DNA of 64,000 nt from Mycobacterium pinniadriaticum (GTDB lineage: Bacteria; Actinomycetota; Actinomycetes; Mycobacteriales; Mycobacteriaceae), in the NCBI RefSeq assembly GCF_026242045.1, contig NZ_JAPJDO010000003.1, positions 62,001 through 126,000 on the forward strand. The letters are read 5' to 3'. Positions within the stretch are counted from its first letter, which is position 1. The number at the start of each line of letters is the position of its first letter. The notes beneath the pieces are model-generated. The model was not told the origin of the DNA and ran no database searches. It saw only the letters and a program-made list of their open reading frames with translations. The position numbers and the translations under genes were made by a program. Positions 24,989 through 34,525 of the stretch are shown here, piece by piece.

Positions 24989-26458
24989 ATGGACGCCAAA
25001 CTTGCCGCTGACCTCGCCGACCTCGACGCCATCGGGCAGGCCGAGTTGGCCGCGTCGGGAGGGGTGTCGGCGGTCGAGCTGCTCGACGCGGCGATCACCC
25101 GCACCGAAGCCACCCGCGGGCTCAACGCCGTCATCACCGATCTCTTCGAACGGGGACGTGATCAAGCGGCGGCGCTCGACCGGGCCGGAACGTTGCGCAC
25201 CGGTGCGAACGGTCCGCTCGCCGGAGTTCCGTTTCTGCTCAAGGATCTGGGCGCATCGCTGGCCGGTGTCCGCGAGTCGATGGGTTCGCGGGCACTGCGC
25301 ACCTACGTCGCCACCGAGACCGCATGGATCGTCGAGCGCTACCTGGCGGCCGACCTGGTGGTGTTCGGCAAGACCAACACCCCGGAATGGGGCAACCACT
25401 GCACAACCGAGCCGTCGCTGTTCGGCCGCACCGCCAATCCGTGGTCGCCGGACATCACCCCCGGTGGCTCCAGCGGCGGATCGGCCGCCGCGGTGGCAGC
25501 GGGGGTGGTGCCGGCCGCATCGGGGGGTGACGGGACCGGCTCGATCCGGGTGCCCGCCGCCTGCTGCGGACTGGTCGGACTCAAACCCCGACGGGCCCGG
25601 ACGTCGTTCGCGCCGTCCGGGCACCTCTTGGAAGGGCTGGCCGTCGAGCACGCCCTGACCCGCACGGTGCGCGACAGCGCCGCCCTGCTCGACGCGGTGA
25701 CCGGAGGGGCGCCCGGTGATCCGTACAACGCACCGTTGCCGGCGACGCCGTTCCTGCGCGCCATCGACCAACCGCCGCCACCGCAGCGGATCCTGATCGC
25801 CACCGGATCCCCGTTTCCCGCTCCCCAAACCGATCCACGCGTCGTTGCCGCCGTCGAAATCGCCGGGCGCGCACTGGAATCGATCGGCCATCACGTCGAA
25901 CCGGGAGCGCCCGGATTCGACGCCGACGCCGTCGCCGGCGCGATCGCGGTGCTGCACAACGTCAGCAACGTGCAGCTGTACAACTTGGCCCGATCACACC
26001 TTGGCCGCGACCCGTTCGAGGACGAATTCGAGGCAAGCAGTTGGGTGATGATGCGAGAGGGCTTCACTACCTCCGGCGTCGACTACGCCGATGCCATCGA
26101 CATCATCCACGCTCAAACCCGACAGTTCGTCGCGGGCCTGGGTGCCCACGACGTGCTGCTCGTCCCGACGCTGCTGGCGCCACCACCGCACTATGGCGTC
26201 CTCGATCAGCCACGAGGCACCACCCGGGCGTTCTTCGACGTCGAATTCGCCCATACCGGGTGGACGACCATGGGCAACGTGACCGGCTGGGCGGCCATCT
26301 CACTTCCGCTGGCGGCCACCGAGGACGGCCTGCCCATCGGTGTTCAGCTGATGGCGCCCGAGGAGACCGTCCTGCTGCAGCTGGCCGCCCAGCTCGAGCA
26401 AGCCATCCCCTGGGCGCAGCGCCGTCCGCCGGGCTGGCTCGGCACCCTCGCATCCTGA
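24989..26458 (+). CDS. Amidase signature family enzyme
   Basis: 489 residues with the full Ser-cisSer-Lys triad: Lys85 in FLLKDLG, cis-Ser161 in GGSSGGSAAA and nucleophile Ser185 in GDGTGSIRVPAA. The 24-residue spacing between the serines equals that of characterised amidases. The family hydrolyses carboxamides; the specific substrate is unknown. No signal peptide. The start could also be GTG 24983 two codons upstream. A monocistronic gene between the PASTA-like gene and an alpha/beta hydrolase 58 bases downstream. Confidence 0.88.
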   Translation: MDAKLAADLADLDAIGQAELAASGGVSAVELLDAAITRTEATRGLNAVITDLFERGRDQAAALDRAGTLRTGANGPLAGVPFLLKDLGASLAGVRESMGSRALRTYVATETAWIVERYLAADLVVFGKTNTPEWGNHCTTEPSLFGRTANPWSPDITPGGSSGGSAAAVAAGVVPAASGGDGTGSIRVPAACCGLVGLKPRRARTSFAPSGHLLEGLAVEHALTRTVRDSAALLDAVTGGAPGDPYNAPLPATPFLRAIDQPPPPQRILIATGSPFPAPQTDPRVVAAVEIAGRALESIGHHVEPGAPGFDADAVAGAIAVLHNVSNVQLYNLARSHLGRDPFEDEFEASSWVMMREGFTTSGVDYADAIDIIHAQTRQFVAGLGAHDVLLVPTLLAPPPHYGVLDQPRGTTRAFFDVEFAHTGWTTMGNVTGWAAISLPLAATEDGLPIGVQLMAPEETVLLQLAAQLEQAIPWAQRRPPGWLGTLAS

Positions 26459-26516
26459 GCGATACCCCTTTGGGTGATCCGCACAGCGGCCGTCGGCCGC
26501 GTGACACACTGTGCCC

Positions 26517-27431
26517 ATGGTTGTCGCTATCGCTCGTCCGAAGTTGGAGGGCAACATCGCGGTCGGTGAGGACCGCCAGATCGGTTTCGCGGAATTCGGC
26601 AGCGCCCACGGGCGGGCGGTCTTCTGGCTGCACGGCACCCCGGGGGCCAGGCGCCAGATCCCGGTGGAAGCCCGGGTCTTCGCCGAGCAGAACGACATCA
26701 GGCTCATCGGGGTCGACCGGCCCGGCATCGGATCCTCGACCCCGTTCCAGTACGACAACGTGCTGGCCTTCGCCAACGACCTGACGATCATCGCCGACAC
26801 CCTCGGCGTCGAGAAAATGGCCGTTGTCGGGTTGTCCGGCGGCGGTCCGTACACCCTGGCCTGCGCCACCGCGATGCCCGATCGCATCGTGGCGGCCGGA
26901 GTGCTCGGCGGGGTGGCCCCGACCGTGGGCCCCGACGCGATCAGTGGTGGGTTGATGAAGCTGGGTACCGTCGCAGCCCCGATCATCGAGGTGGCCGGGG
27001 CGCCGCTCCGGCTCGCGGCCGTCAGCCTCATTCGGTTGATCAGGCCGGTCGCCGAGCCCGCCCTCTACATCTACGCCGGGATCTCCCCGGAGGGCGACCG
27101 CAAGATGCTGGTTCGTCCCGAATTCAAGGCAATGTTCCTCGACGATCTGCTCAACGGCAGCCGTAAGCAACTGGCGGCCCCGCTGGCCGACATCGTGGTG
27201 TTCGCCCGGGACTGGGGTTTCCGGCTGGACGAGGTCAAGGTTCCGGTGCGGTGGTGGCACGGCGACCGCGATCACATCGTGCCGTTCGCGCACGGCGAGC
27301 ACGTGGTGTCCCGACTGCCCGACGCCGAATTGCACGCGCTTTCGGGCGAGAGTCATCTCGCCGGCCTGGGCCGGGCCGAGGACATCCTGCGCACCATGCT
27401 CGAGCTCTGGGACCGTGACGAAAACCCGTGA
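26517..27431 (+). CDS. Alpha/beta hydrolase
   Basis: 304 residues with the alpha/beta-hydrolase fold: oxyanion segment FWLHGTPGARRQ, nucleophile elbow GLSGGGP (Ser107), the acid in WWHGDRDHIVPF and the catalytic His in GESHLAGLG. It resembles epoxide hydrolase/esterase-type members, with a cap inserted near 140-210. The substrate is unknown. ATG 26517 is preferred; GTG 26511 is two codons upstream. The stop at 27431 overlaps the first codons of the broken VanX-type gene, so they were probably one operon. Confidence 0.84.
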   Translation: MVVAIARPKLEGNIAVGEDRQIGFAEFGSAHGRAVFWLHGTPGARRQIPVEARVFAEQNDIRLIGVDRPGIGSSTPFQYDNVLAFANDLTIIADTLGVEKMAVVGLSGGGPYTLACATAMPDRIVAAGVLGGVAPTVGPDAISGGLMKLGTVAAPIIEVAGAPLRLAAVSLIRLIRPVAEPALYIYAGISPEGDRKMLVRPEFKAMFLDDLLNGSRKQLAAPLADIVVFARDWGFRLDEVKVPVRWWHGDRDHIVPFAHGEHVVSRLPDAELHALSGESHLAGLGRAEDILRTMLELWDRDENP

Positions 27432-28088
27432 CCGGGTATTGATTCGCCTCCCCATCGCCGCGACGGCAGCGCTGGCCATCCTTCCCGTTTCAGCGCCCGC
27501 CGCGCGCGCCGACTCCCCTGCTCCCGCGGATTTCGTGGCGCTGTCCGACGTCGATCCGTCGATCCTGCAGGAGATCCGGTACGCCACCGCGCACGACTTC
27601 ATCGCCCGATCCCATCGACGGGTACCGCAGCCCGATGTGCATCCTCACCCGTGAAGCGGCCGAGGGGCTGCGGCGCGCCCAGCAGGATTTCGCTGGGCTC
27701 GGCTACACCCTCAGGGTGTACGACTGCTACCGCCCACAGCAGGCGGTCAACGAATTCGTTTCGTGGGCAACCAATCTTGATGACCAGAGAATGAAGGCCG
27801 AGTTCTATCCGCGGGTCGACAAGGCGAATCTGTTCGACGACGGCTACATCGCCGAACGCTCGGGGCACAGCCGTGGTTCGACCATGGACCTCACCCTGGT
27901 CGGCGTTGCCGGCAACGCCGACCCCGCCCTACGTCCCCGGTCAGCCGCTGATGGACTGCACTGCACCACAACAGGTTCGGTTTGGTGACAACTCCATCGA
28001 GTGGTGGCACTACACCTATCAGCCGGAGCCATACCCCGACACATACTTCGACTTCCCGGTCGATCCGGGGTCACTGGATCACGGCTAA
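27415..28088 (+). pseudogene. VanX-type D-Ala-D-Ala dipeptidase, two frameshifts
   Basis: Three reading-frame pieces together spell one exported M15D dipeptidase: 27415-~27606 (signal peptide, DPSILQEIRYATAHDFI), ~27606-~27922 (DGYRSPMCILTREAAEG ... SGHSRGSTMDLTLVG) and ~27922-28088 (PPYVPGQPLMD ... SIEWWHYTY). The zinc/catalytic motifs SGHSRGSTMD and EWWHY are intact but in different frames. Each break is at a run of C (CCC near 27604, CCCC near 27924) and is repaired by removing one C. The enzyme would cleave D-Ala-D-Ala in the periplasm. Either a recent pseudogene or homopolymer sequencing errors. Confidence 0.8.
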
Positions 28089-29353
28089 GCGGTCAGTCCC
28101 AGTAGGGTGCGGCGCAACAGGTGCATCGCCACCGTCGTGGATCGCTCGCGGATGTCGGCCCGCTCCCCCGGCAGGCGCACGGGCCGGCTCACCGCCGTGC
28201 CGTCGCCGAGCATCACACAAAACCACACGGTGCCTACCGGTTTGGCCTCAGTTCCGCCACCGGGCCCGGCGATCCCGGTGATCGCGACCGCGGTGTCAGC
28301 GCCGAACCTGCGCAACACGCCGGCCGCCATCGCCTCAGCCACTTCCTGGGACACCGCGCCGTGCGCCTCGATGAGGGCCGGGTCGACGCCGAGGACATCC
28401 ACCTTGGCCTCGTTCGCGTACGCCACGACCGCGCCGGCTACATACGCCGAAGAGCCGGGCCGGTCGGTGAGACGAGCGGCCAGCAGGCCGGCGGTGCACG
28501 ACTCCGCCGTTGCGATGCGCCGGCCCGCCAGCAGGGCGGCCACCTGGTCGTCGATCAGCGAACCGTCCTCGGAGAACACCATTTCCCCGTGCCGGACCCG
28601 CACCAGGTCCATCAGCTTTTCGTAGGTCTCGGCACTGTTCGGCTCGTAGCGGGTCACCATCTCCACTTCGCCCCGGCGCAGGCAGGTGGTGATCTCGAGG
28701 CCGGTGAACCCGGGAATGCTCTCGGCTTCGCGCAGTGTCTCGGCCAGCCCGGACTCGGCCAGGCCGAACATCCGCACCGTGTCCTGGCGGTAGACCGTCC
28801 GCCCGGCGATGGCCTGCTGGACGGCTTCATCGGCCATGGCGGCCGGCCACATCGCCTGAAGTTCGCGCGGTGGCCCGGGGAGCACCAGCACTGTCGGCGC
28901 TCCGGGGACCACGACGCCGGGGGCGGTGCCCACCGGGTCCAGGACGTGGGCATCCACGGGCACCATCGCCTGCTTGCGGTTGGCCGCGCGTACGGCGTCG
29001 AAATCGACGCCGGTGAACCGGGCCATCAGGTTCTTCAAGATCGCCGTGATCTTGGCTTCCAGTTCGGCATCGAGCCTCAGCTCACGACCGCAGAACCGCG
29101 CCACGGTCGCGACGGTCATGTCGTCGGCGGTCGGGCCGAGGCCGCCGGTGGTGACGATCAGGTCGACACCTTCGGAAGCCAGGAACCGCAGCTGCGCCTC
29201 GATATCGGCCGCCCGGTCACCGCAGATCGTGATGTGGGCCAACTCGACGCCCAACTCCAGCAAGCGGTCGGCGACCCACGGACCGTTACGGTCAGCCACG
29301 CGTCCGGTGAGAACTTCGGTGCCGGTGACCACGATTCCCGCGCGCGTACCCAT
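28085..29353 (-). CDS. cinA: CinA family protein (nicotinamide-nucleotide amidase / pyrophosphatase type)
   Basis: 422 residues with both CinA domains. The N-terminal MoCF/COG1058 domain contains [21 protein letters not shown] and [12 protein letters not shown]; the C-terminal PncC domain (about 265-415) contains [31 protein letters not shown] and [13 protein letters not shown]. The family deamidates nicotinamide mononucleotide and/or hydrolyses ADP-ribose in pyridine nucleotide recycling. ATG 29353 is supported by TAATCT eight bases upstream. The stop overlaps the end of the convergent VanX-type pseudogene. Confidence 0.9.
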   Translation of the reverse strand: MGTRAGIVVTGTEVLTGRVADRNGPWVADRLLELGVELAHITICGDRAADIEAQLRFLASEGVDLIVTTGGLGPTADDMTVATVARFCGRELRLDAELEAKITAILKNLMARFTGVDFDAVRAANRKQAMVPVDAHVLDPVGTAPGVVVPGAPTVLVLPGPPRELQAMWPAAMADEAVQQAIAGRTVYRQDTVRMFGLAESGLAETLREAESIPGFTGLEITTCLRRGEVEMVTRYEPNSAETYEKLMDLVRVRHGEMVFSEDGSLIDDQVAALLAGRRIATAESCTAGLLAARLTDRPGSSAYVAGAVVAYANEAKVDVLGVDPALIEAHGAVSQEVAEAMAAGVLRRFGADTAVAITGIAGPGGGTEAKPVGTVWFCVMLGDGTAVSRPVRLPGERADIRERSTTVAMHLLRRTLLGLTA

Positions 29354-29361
29354 ACCGTGGG

Positions 29362-29367
29362 AGATTA
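29362..29367 (-). promoter_or_regulatory. -10 element, leaderless cinA
   Basis: TAATCT on the minus strand, 8 bases before ATG 29353. Confidence 0.45.
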
Positions 29368-29465
29368 CGCAGGCGCGCCAAGTTCTCGGACAGCGACCGT
29401 GCGCGCGATACCCGCAACTACCGCGTGTCGTCGCGCCAACGCGCGCCTTCGCCCGGGAACGCCGC

Positions 29466-30131
29466 TCAGCGGGGCGCTGCGCCCGGAGTCCGGACCACGA
29501 GCGGGACAGCCGGGAAGGCGGCGGCCATCTCGGTGCGCGACTTGCGCAAGGCCGAGGTGCCGTAGCCCTTCTTCCGGTGGTCGGGATGGATCCAGATACG
29601 AACGTTGACCTCGCCGCCGACCAGCTCGCCGAACACCATGCCCACCTTCTGCTCGCCATCGATGGCGACGAACCAGGCAGCCTCCTCGGCGCTCAAACGG
29701 TCACGTGCCGAACGGATCTCGTCATCAAGATCGCCGGCGGGCGCGCCCGAACCGTCTCCGGCGGAACCGATCTCCTGGGTGCGGGTGGCGAAGATGTCGC
29801 GGTCGGATTCATCCGAGAACGGGCGCAGTTGCAGGCTCTCGTCCAAGCTTGCCGGGCGCTCCCCGAGGGTGAACGACAGCTGGCTGTTGAGGTCGTTGAG
29901 TTCGTCGGCGATGCGGTCGCGGGCATCCTTGGTCACCTGGTCGAAGGACAACCCCAGGACGGCCTCGCTGCCCAGCCGAGAGGTACCCAGCAGCGCGGTG
30001 ATGGCGTCCACCGCCGCCGCCCGATCATCCGCGTCGACGATGACGTCGAGCACTTCGTGACGGCGTTCGAGGGCGTTCAGCAGAGCATCGGCAATCTCGC
30101 GGCGGGCGGCGGCGCGGTCGTGATCGGTCAT
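29466..30131 (-). CDS. GNAT N-acetyltransferase with helical N-terminal extension
   Basis: 221 residues. The N-terminal part (about 1-85) is a helical segment, [20 protein letters not shown] followed by [20 protein letters not shown], which recalls the coiled 'L-x-x-L-T' region of GyrA-type proteins. The C-terminal part (about 140-215) is a GNAT fold with acetyl-CoA motif [19 protein letters not shown]. The acceptor is unknown. ATG 30131 is supported by TACGCT six bases upstream and by the overlap of upstream sequence with the GH2 promoter region. Confidence 0.78.
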   Translation of the reverse strand: MTDHDRAAARREIADALLNALERRHEVLDVIVDADDRAAAVDAITALLGTSRLGSEAVLGLSFDQVTKDARDRIADELNDLNSQLSFTLGERPASLDESLQLRPFSDESDRDIFATRTQEIGSAGDGSGAPAGDLDDEIRSARDRLSAEEAAWFVAIDGEQKVGMVFGELVGGEVNVRIWIHPDHRKKGYGTSALRKSRTEMAAAFPAVPLVVRTPGAAPR

Positions 30132-30137
30132 GGCCCC

Positions 30138-30143
30138 AGCGTA
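30138..30143 (-). promoter_or_regulatory. -10 element, leaderless GNAT gene
   Basis: TACGCT on the minus strand, 6 bases before ATG 30131. Confidence 0.45.
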
Positions 30144-30289
30144 GATCGGCGCGGCGAGTTCGGCGGGGTCCACACAAACTCCGGCAGATGCGGCGACCGC
30201 ACCACCGCTCTGCCAAGATGAACGCGCGACAGATGATCGGTTGCGCTGGGTGCCCTGTCGCAGATCTCGACACGAGGAGCTTGGGGACG

Positions 30290-33058
30290 GTGGCGAAGAC
30301 CCTCGGGACGATCTTCGTCATCCTCGTGCTGCTGGTCTGCGCCGGCGACCTGCGGGTGTTCAGCGGTCCGCAGCCGCACTCGGCGCAGGACATCGAACTG
30401 GCCGACGGTTGGCGACTCGCCTCGGCGCGCGGCCTGCCCGACGGCGGCGCGGTGATCTCGGCGAACGACTACGACGCCGCGGCTTGGCACCCGGTGCGCC
30501 GCATGCCCGCCACCGTCCTGGAAACGTTGCAGGACGACGGCGTCTACCCGAATCTCTATTACGGCAAGAACCTGCTCGAGGAAGTCCCGCAGGACCTCTA
30601 CAAGCAGGACTGGTGGTATCGGACTACGTTCACCGCCCCGAGCGACCACCCGACTTACCTGCTGGATTTCCCGGGTATCAACTACCGCGCCGAGATCTGG
30701 CTCAACGGTCACCGCGTCGCCGGCAACGAACAGATCGTCGGCATGTACACCGACCACGAACTCGACGTCACGCGCTGGATCACCCCGGGTGGGCCCAACA
30801 CCCTCGCGGTGAAGGTCACCCCGGAACAGGCCGTCCAAGACGTCGACGGTGTCGAACTCGCCGACAGCTGGTACGACTGGATCAACTGGCGATATCTGGG
30901 CTATCAGGGGCCGGACAAGAATCCCGCCAACGGCAATTCCTTCGTGCCCGACCGCAACGCGGGGATCTGGAAACCGGTGTACCTCAAGACATCCGGACCG
31001 GTGTCGATCGGTGACGCCACGGTCAACACCGAGCTCCCGCTGCCCGACACCGACAGTGCCCGGCTGACGGTCTACGCGCCGCTGCGCAACTACTCCATCC
31101 GGCAAGTGCGCGGCGTGCTGCGCGCCACCATCACCCGCAACGGCAGGGCCCCCATCCATGTCGACGAGCCGGTCGCGTTGCTGGCCGGCGAGGAGCGCGA
31201 GATCACGCTGAGCCCCGACCGGTTCGCGGCGCTGGTCGTCGACCACCCCGACCTGTGGTGGCCCTACACGATGGGCCGACCCGACCTCTACGATCTGAGG
31301 CTCGAATTCGTCCAGAACGACGCCGGCAAAGAAGTCGTCACCGAGGTTTCCACCCTCAAGTTCGGTATCCGCACCATCACCCAGGGCCGCGACTCGGACG
31401 ACTCATTCGCCGACCTGGGCACCGGCGGGAACTTCTACCTCCAGGTCAACGGCAAGAACTTCCTGATCCGGGGCGCCACCTACACTCCGGACCTGCTGTA
31501 CAAGTACGACCCCGACCGCGACGCCGCGATCCTGCGCTACGTCAAAGACCTCGGGCTGAACATGCTGCGACTGGAGTCCAAGATCTCCTCGCGCCGTTTC
31601 GTGGAGATGGCCGACGAACTCGGCATCCCGCTGATGTACGGGTGGATGTGCTGCAACCAGTGGGAGAAGTGGCAGCAGTGGGACGACGAGGACTACCGCG
31701 TCGCGCAGGAAAGCCTGCGATCCCAGATCACAATGCTGCGCCCGCACGCATCGGTGTTCGTCTGGGCCAACGGCAGTGACGGGCGCCCTCCCGCCGGAGT
31801 GCTGACCGATTACCACCAGATCCTGTCCGATCTGCACTGGCAGAACGCCACCGTGGACACCGTGTCATCGCTGAACCGAGACGCCGACGGCCAGCAGCTG
31901 TGGGACGGCATCCAGATGGCCGGCCCCTATACGTGGCGCCCGCCGTCCTACTGGTTCGCCGGCCAGTACGGGGCCGCTCGCGGCTCGTCGGCCGAACAGG
32001 GTGACAACGAACACATTCCGCCATTCGCCAGTCTGCAGAAGTTCATCCCGCCCGACAAACTGTGGCCGATCAACGACACCTGGTTCTTCCACGCCGGATC
32101 CGATCCGCAGAACTCGCGCCTGGTGAACGTCCAGCGTGTCATCGACCGGCGTTACGGTCCGTCTACCAGCGCGAAGATGTTCGCCGACAAGGCCCAGCTG
32201 GCGCACTACGAGGCCACCCGCGCGCAGTTCGAATCCTTCGCCGCCAACGGCTGGGACGGGCACAAGATGACCATCTACTGGATGCTCAACAGTCATTGGC
32301 CGTCGTTCTTCGGCAACATCTTCGACTACTACCTGCGCCCCGGCGGCGCCTACTACGGCGCCAAGAAGGGCCTACAGCCACTGTCGGTGGTGTTCGATTC
32401 CTACGCGACCGGCAACCACCGCCAGGCGCACGTGACCGTGGTCAACCAGACTCCCGGCTCCCGGGAGAACCTGCGGGTCCGGGTCCGCACCTACGACGTG
32501 AAGGGCGCATTGCGCGACGACCGGGCGGCCGACGGCATCAGCGTCGACCCGGGTGGTGCGGTGCAGGCGATGACACTGCCGCCCGGTCCGTCCGACTCCC
32601 CGGTGTTCTTCGTGCGCTGCGAACTGCTCGACCCGGCCGGCGACGTCATCGCCGACAACGTGTACTGGCAGTCCCGGCGGGTCGACGACGTCGGCCCGCC
32701 CGCCAACGACGCCGCATTCAACGCCAATCAGGTGAGCTGGGCCGACATGACCGCGCTGAACTCGATGCCCAAGGTGCCGCTGGACATCACCGCCGCCGCC
32801 GGCCGGGACGGCGGGCGCGACGTCACGATCAGCCTGCACAACCCGACCTCGCACATCGCGTTCTTCGAACGCGCCGAACTGCTGCCAAGTGCACTGGCCG
32901 ACGAGATCCTGCCGATCGAGTACGACGACAACTATGTCACCGTGTTCCCCGGCGAGACCGTCTCGATCACCGGCCGGGCACCGGATTCGGAACCCGCCCC
33001 CGCCTGGGTGAGGGTCACCGGGTACAACGGCACATCGGTGGTCGTGCAGATCCACTGA
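30290..33058 (+). CDS. GH2 exo-beta-D-glucosaminidase-like glycoside hydrolase, exported
   Basis: About 922 residues. An N-terminal signal or anchor (about 4-20, GTIFVILVLLVCAG), GH2 sugar-binding (DWWYRTTF ... YRAEIWLNGHRVAGNEQIVG) and immunoglobulin-like domains precede the TIM barrel. The putative acid/base is Asp497 in WANGSDG and the nucleophile Glu569 in GSSAEQGDN; their 72-residue spacing equals the Asp469/Glu541 pair of the Amycolatopsis exo-chitosanase CsxA. Ig-like domains follow to the C-terminus. I chose GTG 30290 with GAGGAG upstream; ATG 30218 is possible. Likely removes terminal glucosamine or a related sugar outside the membrane; the substrate is unproven. Confidence 0.82.
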   Translation: MAKTLGTIFVILVLLVCAGDLRVFSGPQPHSAQDIELADGWRLASARGLPDGGAVISANDYDAAAWHPVRRMPATVLETLQDDGVYPNLYYGKNLLEEVPQDLYKQDWWYRTTFTAPSDHPTYLLDFPGINYRAEIWLNGHRVAGNEQIVGMYTDHELDVTRWITPGGPNTLAVKVTPEQAVQDVDGVELADSWYDWINWRYLGYQGPDKNPANGNSFVPDRNAGIWKPVYLKTSGPVSIGDATVNTELPLPDTDSARLTVYAPLRNYSIRQVRGVLRATITRNGRAPIHVDEPVALLAGEEREITLSPDRFAALVVDHPDLWWPYTMGRPDLYDLRLEFVQNDAGKEVVTEVSTLKFGIRTITQGRDSDDSFADLGTGGNFYLQVNGKNFLIRGATYTPDLLYKYDPDRDAAILRYVKDLGLNMLRLESKISSRRFVEMADELGIPLMYGWMCCNQWEKWQQWDDEDYRVAQESLRSQITMLRPHASVFVWANGSDGRPPAGVLTDYHQILSDLHWQNATVDTVSSLNRDADGQQLWDGIQMAGPYTWRPPSYWFAGQYGAARGSSAEQGDNEHIPPFASLQKFIPPDKLWPINDTWFFHAGSDPQNSRLVNVQRVIDRRYGPSTSAKMFADKAQLAHYEATRAQFESFAANGWDGHKMTIYWMLNSHWPSFFGNIFDYYLRPGGAYYGAKKGLQPLSVVFDSYATGNHRQAHVTVVNQTPGSRENLRVRVRTYDVKGALRDDRAADGISVDPGGAVQAMTLPPGPSDSPVFFVRCELLDPAGDVIADNVYWQSRRVDDVGPPANDAAFNANQVSWADMTALNSMPKVPLDITAAAGRDGGRDVTISLHNPTSHIAFFERAELLPSALADEILPIEYDDNYVTVFPGETVSITGRAPDSEPAPAWVRVTGYNGTSVVVQIH

Positions 33059-33090
33059 CACCCGCGCGCCGCTCGCCAAACGCGTGGGTG
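33059..33090 (+). terminator. Weak hairpin after the GH2 gene
   Basis: CACCC(GCG) pairs with (CGC)GTGGGTG around a loop immediately after the stop, with one bulge and no T-tract. Low confidence. Confidence 0.3.
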
Positions 33091-33141
33091 GCCTAGATTC
33101 GGAGGTAGCACCGCCGAACAACAGCATCGGAAGGACGGATT

Positions 33142-34044
33142 TTGCTGCAACACGCCTTCGTCGTGGCAGCCGCCCTTGCCGGTGCGGTGTTCGCCGCCGT
33201 CGGCATCGTCGTCCGGCAACGGGCCACCATGGACGTGCCCCACGATCAAGGCGTCAGCACCGTGATGGTGTCCACGCTGCTTCGCCGCCGGCTCTGGTGG
33301 GCCGGAACTGCCGCCGCGGTAACCGGTTACGCCTTTCAGGCGGTCGCGCTGGCCTTCGGATCCATCCTGCTGGTGGCCCCGCTGATGGTGTCGGCGCTGC
33401 TGTTCGCACTGCCGCTGAGCGCGCGACTGGCCCACCGGCGAGTCAGCCGCGCCGAGTGGGGCTGGGCCTCGCTGCTCACGGTCGCGTTGGGGGTGTTCGT
33501 ATCGCTGGCGCGCACCAAGCCCGGTGATTACGACGGTGCGACGCTGCCGGCCGTGATTGTCGCCGGGATCAGCCTGCTGTTCGTGTCGGGCTGCCTGCTG
33601 GGGGCGTTGCGGCTGTCCGACTGGCGCCGCGCCATCCTGCTGGCGGTGGGCGTCGGCGTCCTCTTCGGTGTGGTGGCGGTGCTGACCAAGCTCGTCATGC
33701 ACATCGTCCGCGAGGGCAGCGTGGTGCGGTTGCTGACCACGCCGGTGCTGTATGTGGTCTTCGCGGTCGGGATCATCGCGACCCTGCTTCAACAGTCGGC
33801 CTTCCACGCCGGCTCGCTGCGGGCCTCGGTTCCCGCGATGCTGGTGCTCGAACCCGTGGTAGCCGTGCTGCTCGGTGAGGTCGTGCTGGGCGATCACCTG
33901 GCGGTCAGTAAACCGGTCGCGGTGGTGCTGGCCATGGCCGTCGGCGCCATGGCAGCGGCCACGATCGCGCTCGGGCGCGACGAGGGCGCCTGGGAAGACG
34001 AACTGGAGGCAACGGCCCAGACGCGCGGCAAACACGGCGGCTAG
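33142..34044 (+). CDS. DMT-superfamily (EamA-like) membrane transporter
   Basis: 300 residues with nine to ten hydrophobic helices spread over the whole protein, e.g. FVVAAALAGAVFAAVGIVV (5-23), ILLVAPLMVSALLFALPL, VLYVVFAVGIIATLL and VVAVLLGEVVLGDHL; the last is a typical EamA-repeat end. Members export metabolites or are of unknown function. Start is TTG 33142 with GGAAGGACGG upstream. It follows the GH2 gene after 83 bases and overlaps the end of the convergent PPOX gene by 4 bases. Confidence 0.8.
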   Translation: MLQHAFVVAAALAGAVFAAVGIVVRQRATMDVPHDQGVSTVMVSTLLRRRLWWAGTAAAVTGYAFQAVALAFGSILLVAPLMVSALLFALPLSARLAHRRVSRAEWGWASLLTVALGVFVSLARTKPGDYDGATLPAVIVAGISLLFVSGCLLGALRLSDWRRAILLAVGVGVLFGVVAVLTKLVMHIVREGSVVRLLTTPVLYVVFAVGIIATLLQQSAFHAGSLRASVPAMLVLEPVVAVLLGEVVLGDHLAVSKPVAVVLAMAVGAMAAATIALGRDEGAWEDELEATAQTRGKHGG

Positions 34045-34466
34045 TCGGTCCAGGGTCCGATGCCGCCGATCGCGTCGATCCGGATGCGGGTCACGTATCC
34101 CGGCGGTGAATCCTCGGGCGGGAACGTCACGTCGTCGTCGGTGACCATCGTCGCGGCGAGTTCCCGCAGGAGTCCGGGTGCGCCGCCCTCGACGACGCGT
34201 GCGGTCCCGGTCACGATGAGGTACGGACGTCTCACACTGCCCGGTTCGCTCGAAACGATCGTCAGCGCGACGCGACCGTCGCGGCGCACGTTCCGGACCT
34301 TCTTGCGGTCGGCGAGGCTGGCGACGACAAGCTCGTCGCCGTCTTCGCCGGGCTGCAACGCCACCCACACCAACGACACCTGGGGGCTGCCGTCCGGGTT
34401 GAGGGTGACCAACGTGGCGTCGGCAGCGGAGCCGATCAGAGCGCGCGCCGCATCGTTGAGCTTCAT
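34041..34466 (-). CDS. PPOX-class F420-dependent oxidoreductase
   Basis: 141 residues with the split-barrel flavin-binding fold (FDOR-B/PPOX class, like Rv1155). Family blocks: ATLVTLNPDGSPQVSLVWV (about 18-36), ELVVASLADRKKVRNVRRD (about 45-63) and RVALTIVSSEPGSVRRPYLIV. These proteins use F420H2 or flavin to reduce small molecules such as biliverdin or other enoates. ATG 34466 is chosen since the fold begins right after it. The gene is divergent from the HAD hydrolase gene. Confidence 0.83.
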   Translation of the reverse strand: MKLNDAARALIGSAADATLVTLNPDGSPQVSLVWVALQPGEDGDELVVASLADRKKVRNVRRDGRVALTIVSSEPGSVRRPYLIVTGTARVVEGGAPGLLRELAATMVTDDDVTFPPEDSPPGYVTRIRIDAIGGIGPWTD

Positions 34467-34525
34467 GTGGGTGTGCAACACGACACATCGCCGGGCATTC
34501 CCGACAAGATCGGCATGATGGTGGG

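Noticed and set aside
33059..33090. Strong terminator after the GH2 gene
   Set aside because: The hairpin has a bulge and no T-tract; kept only as a low-confidence feature, not as a finding.
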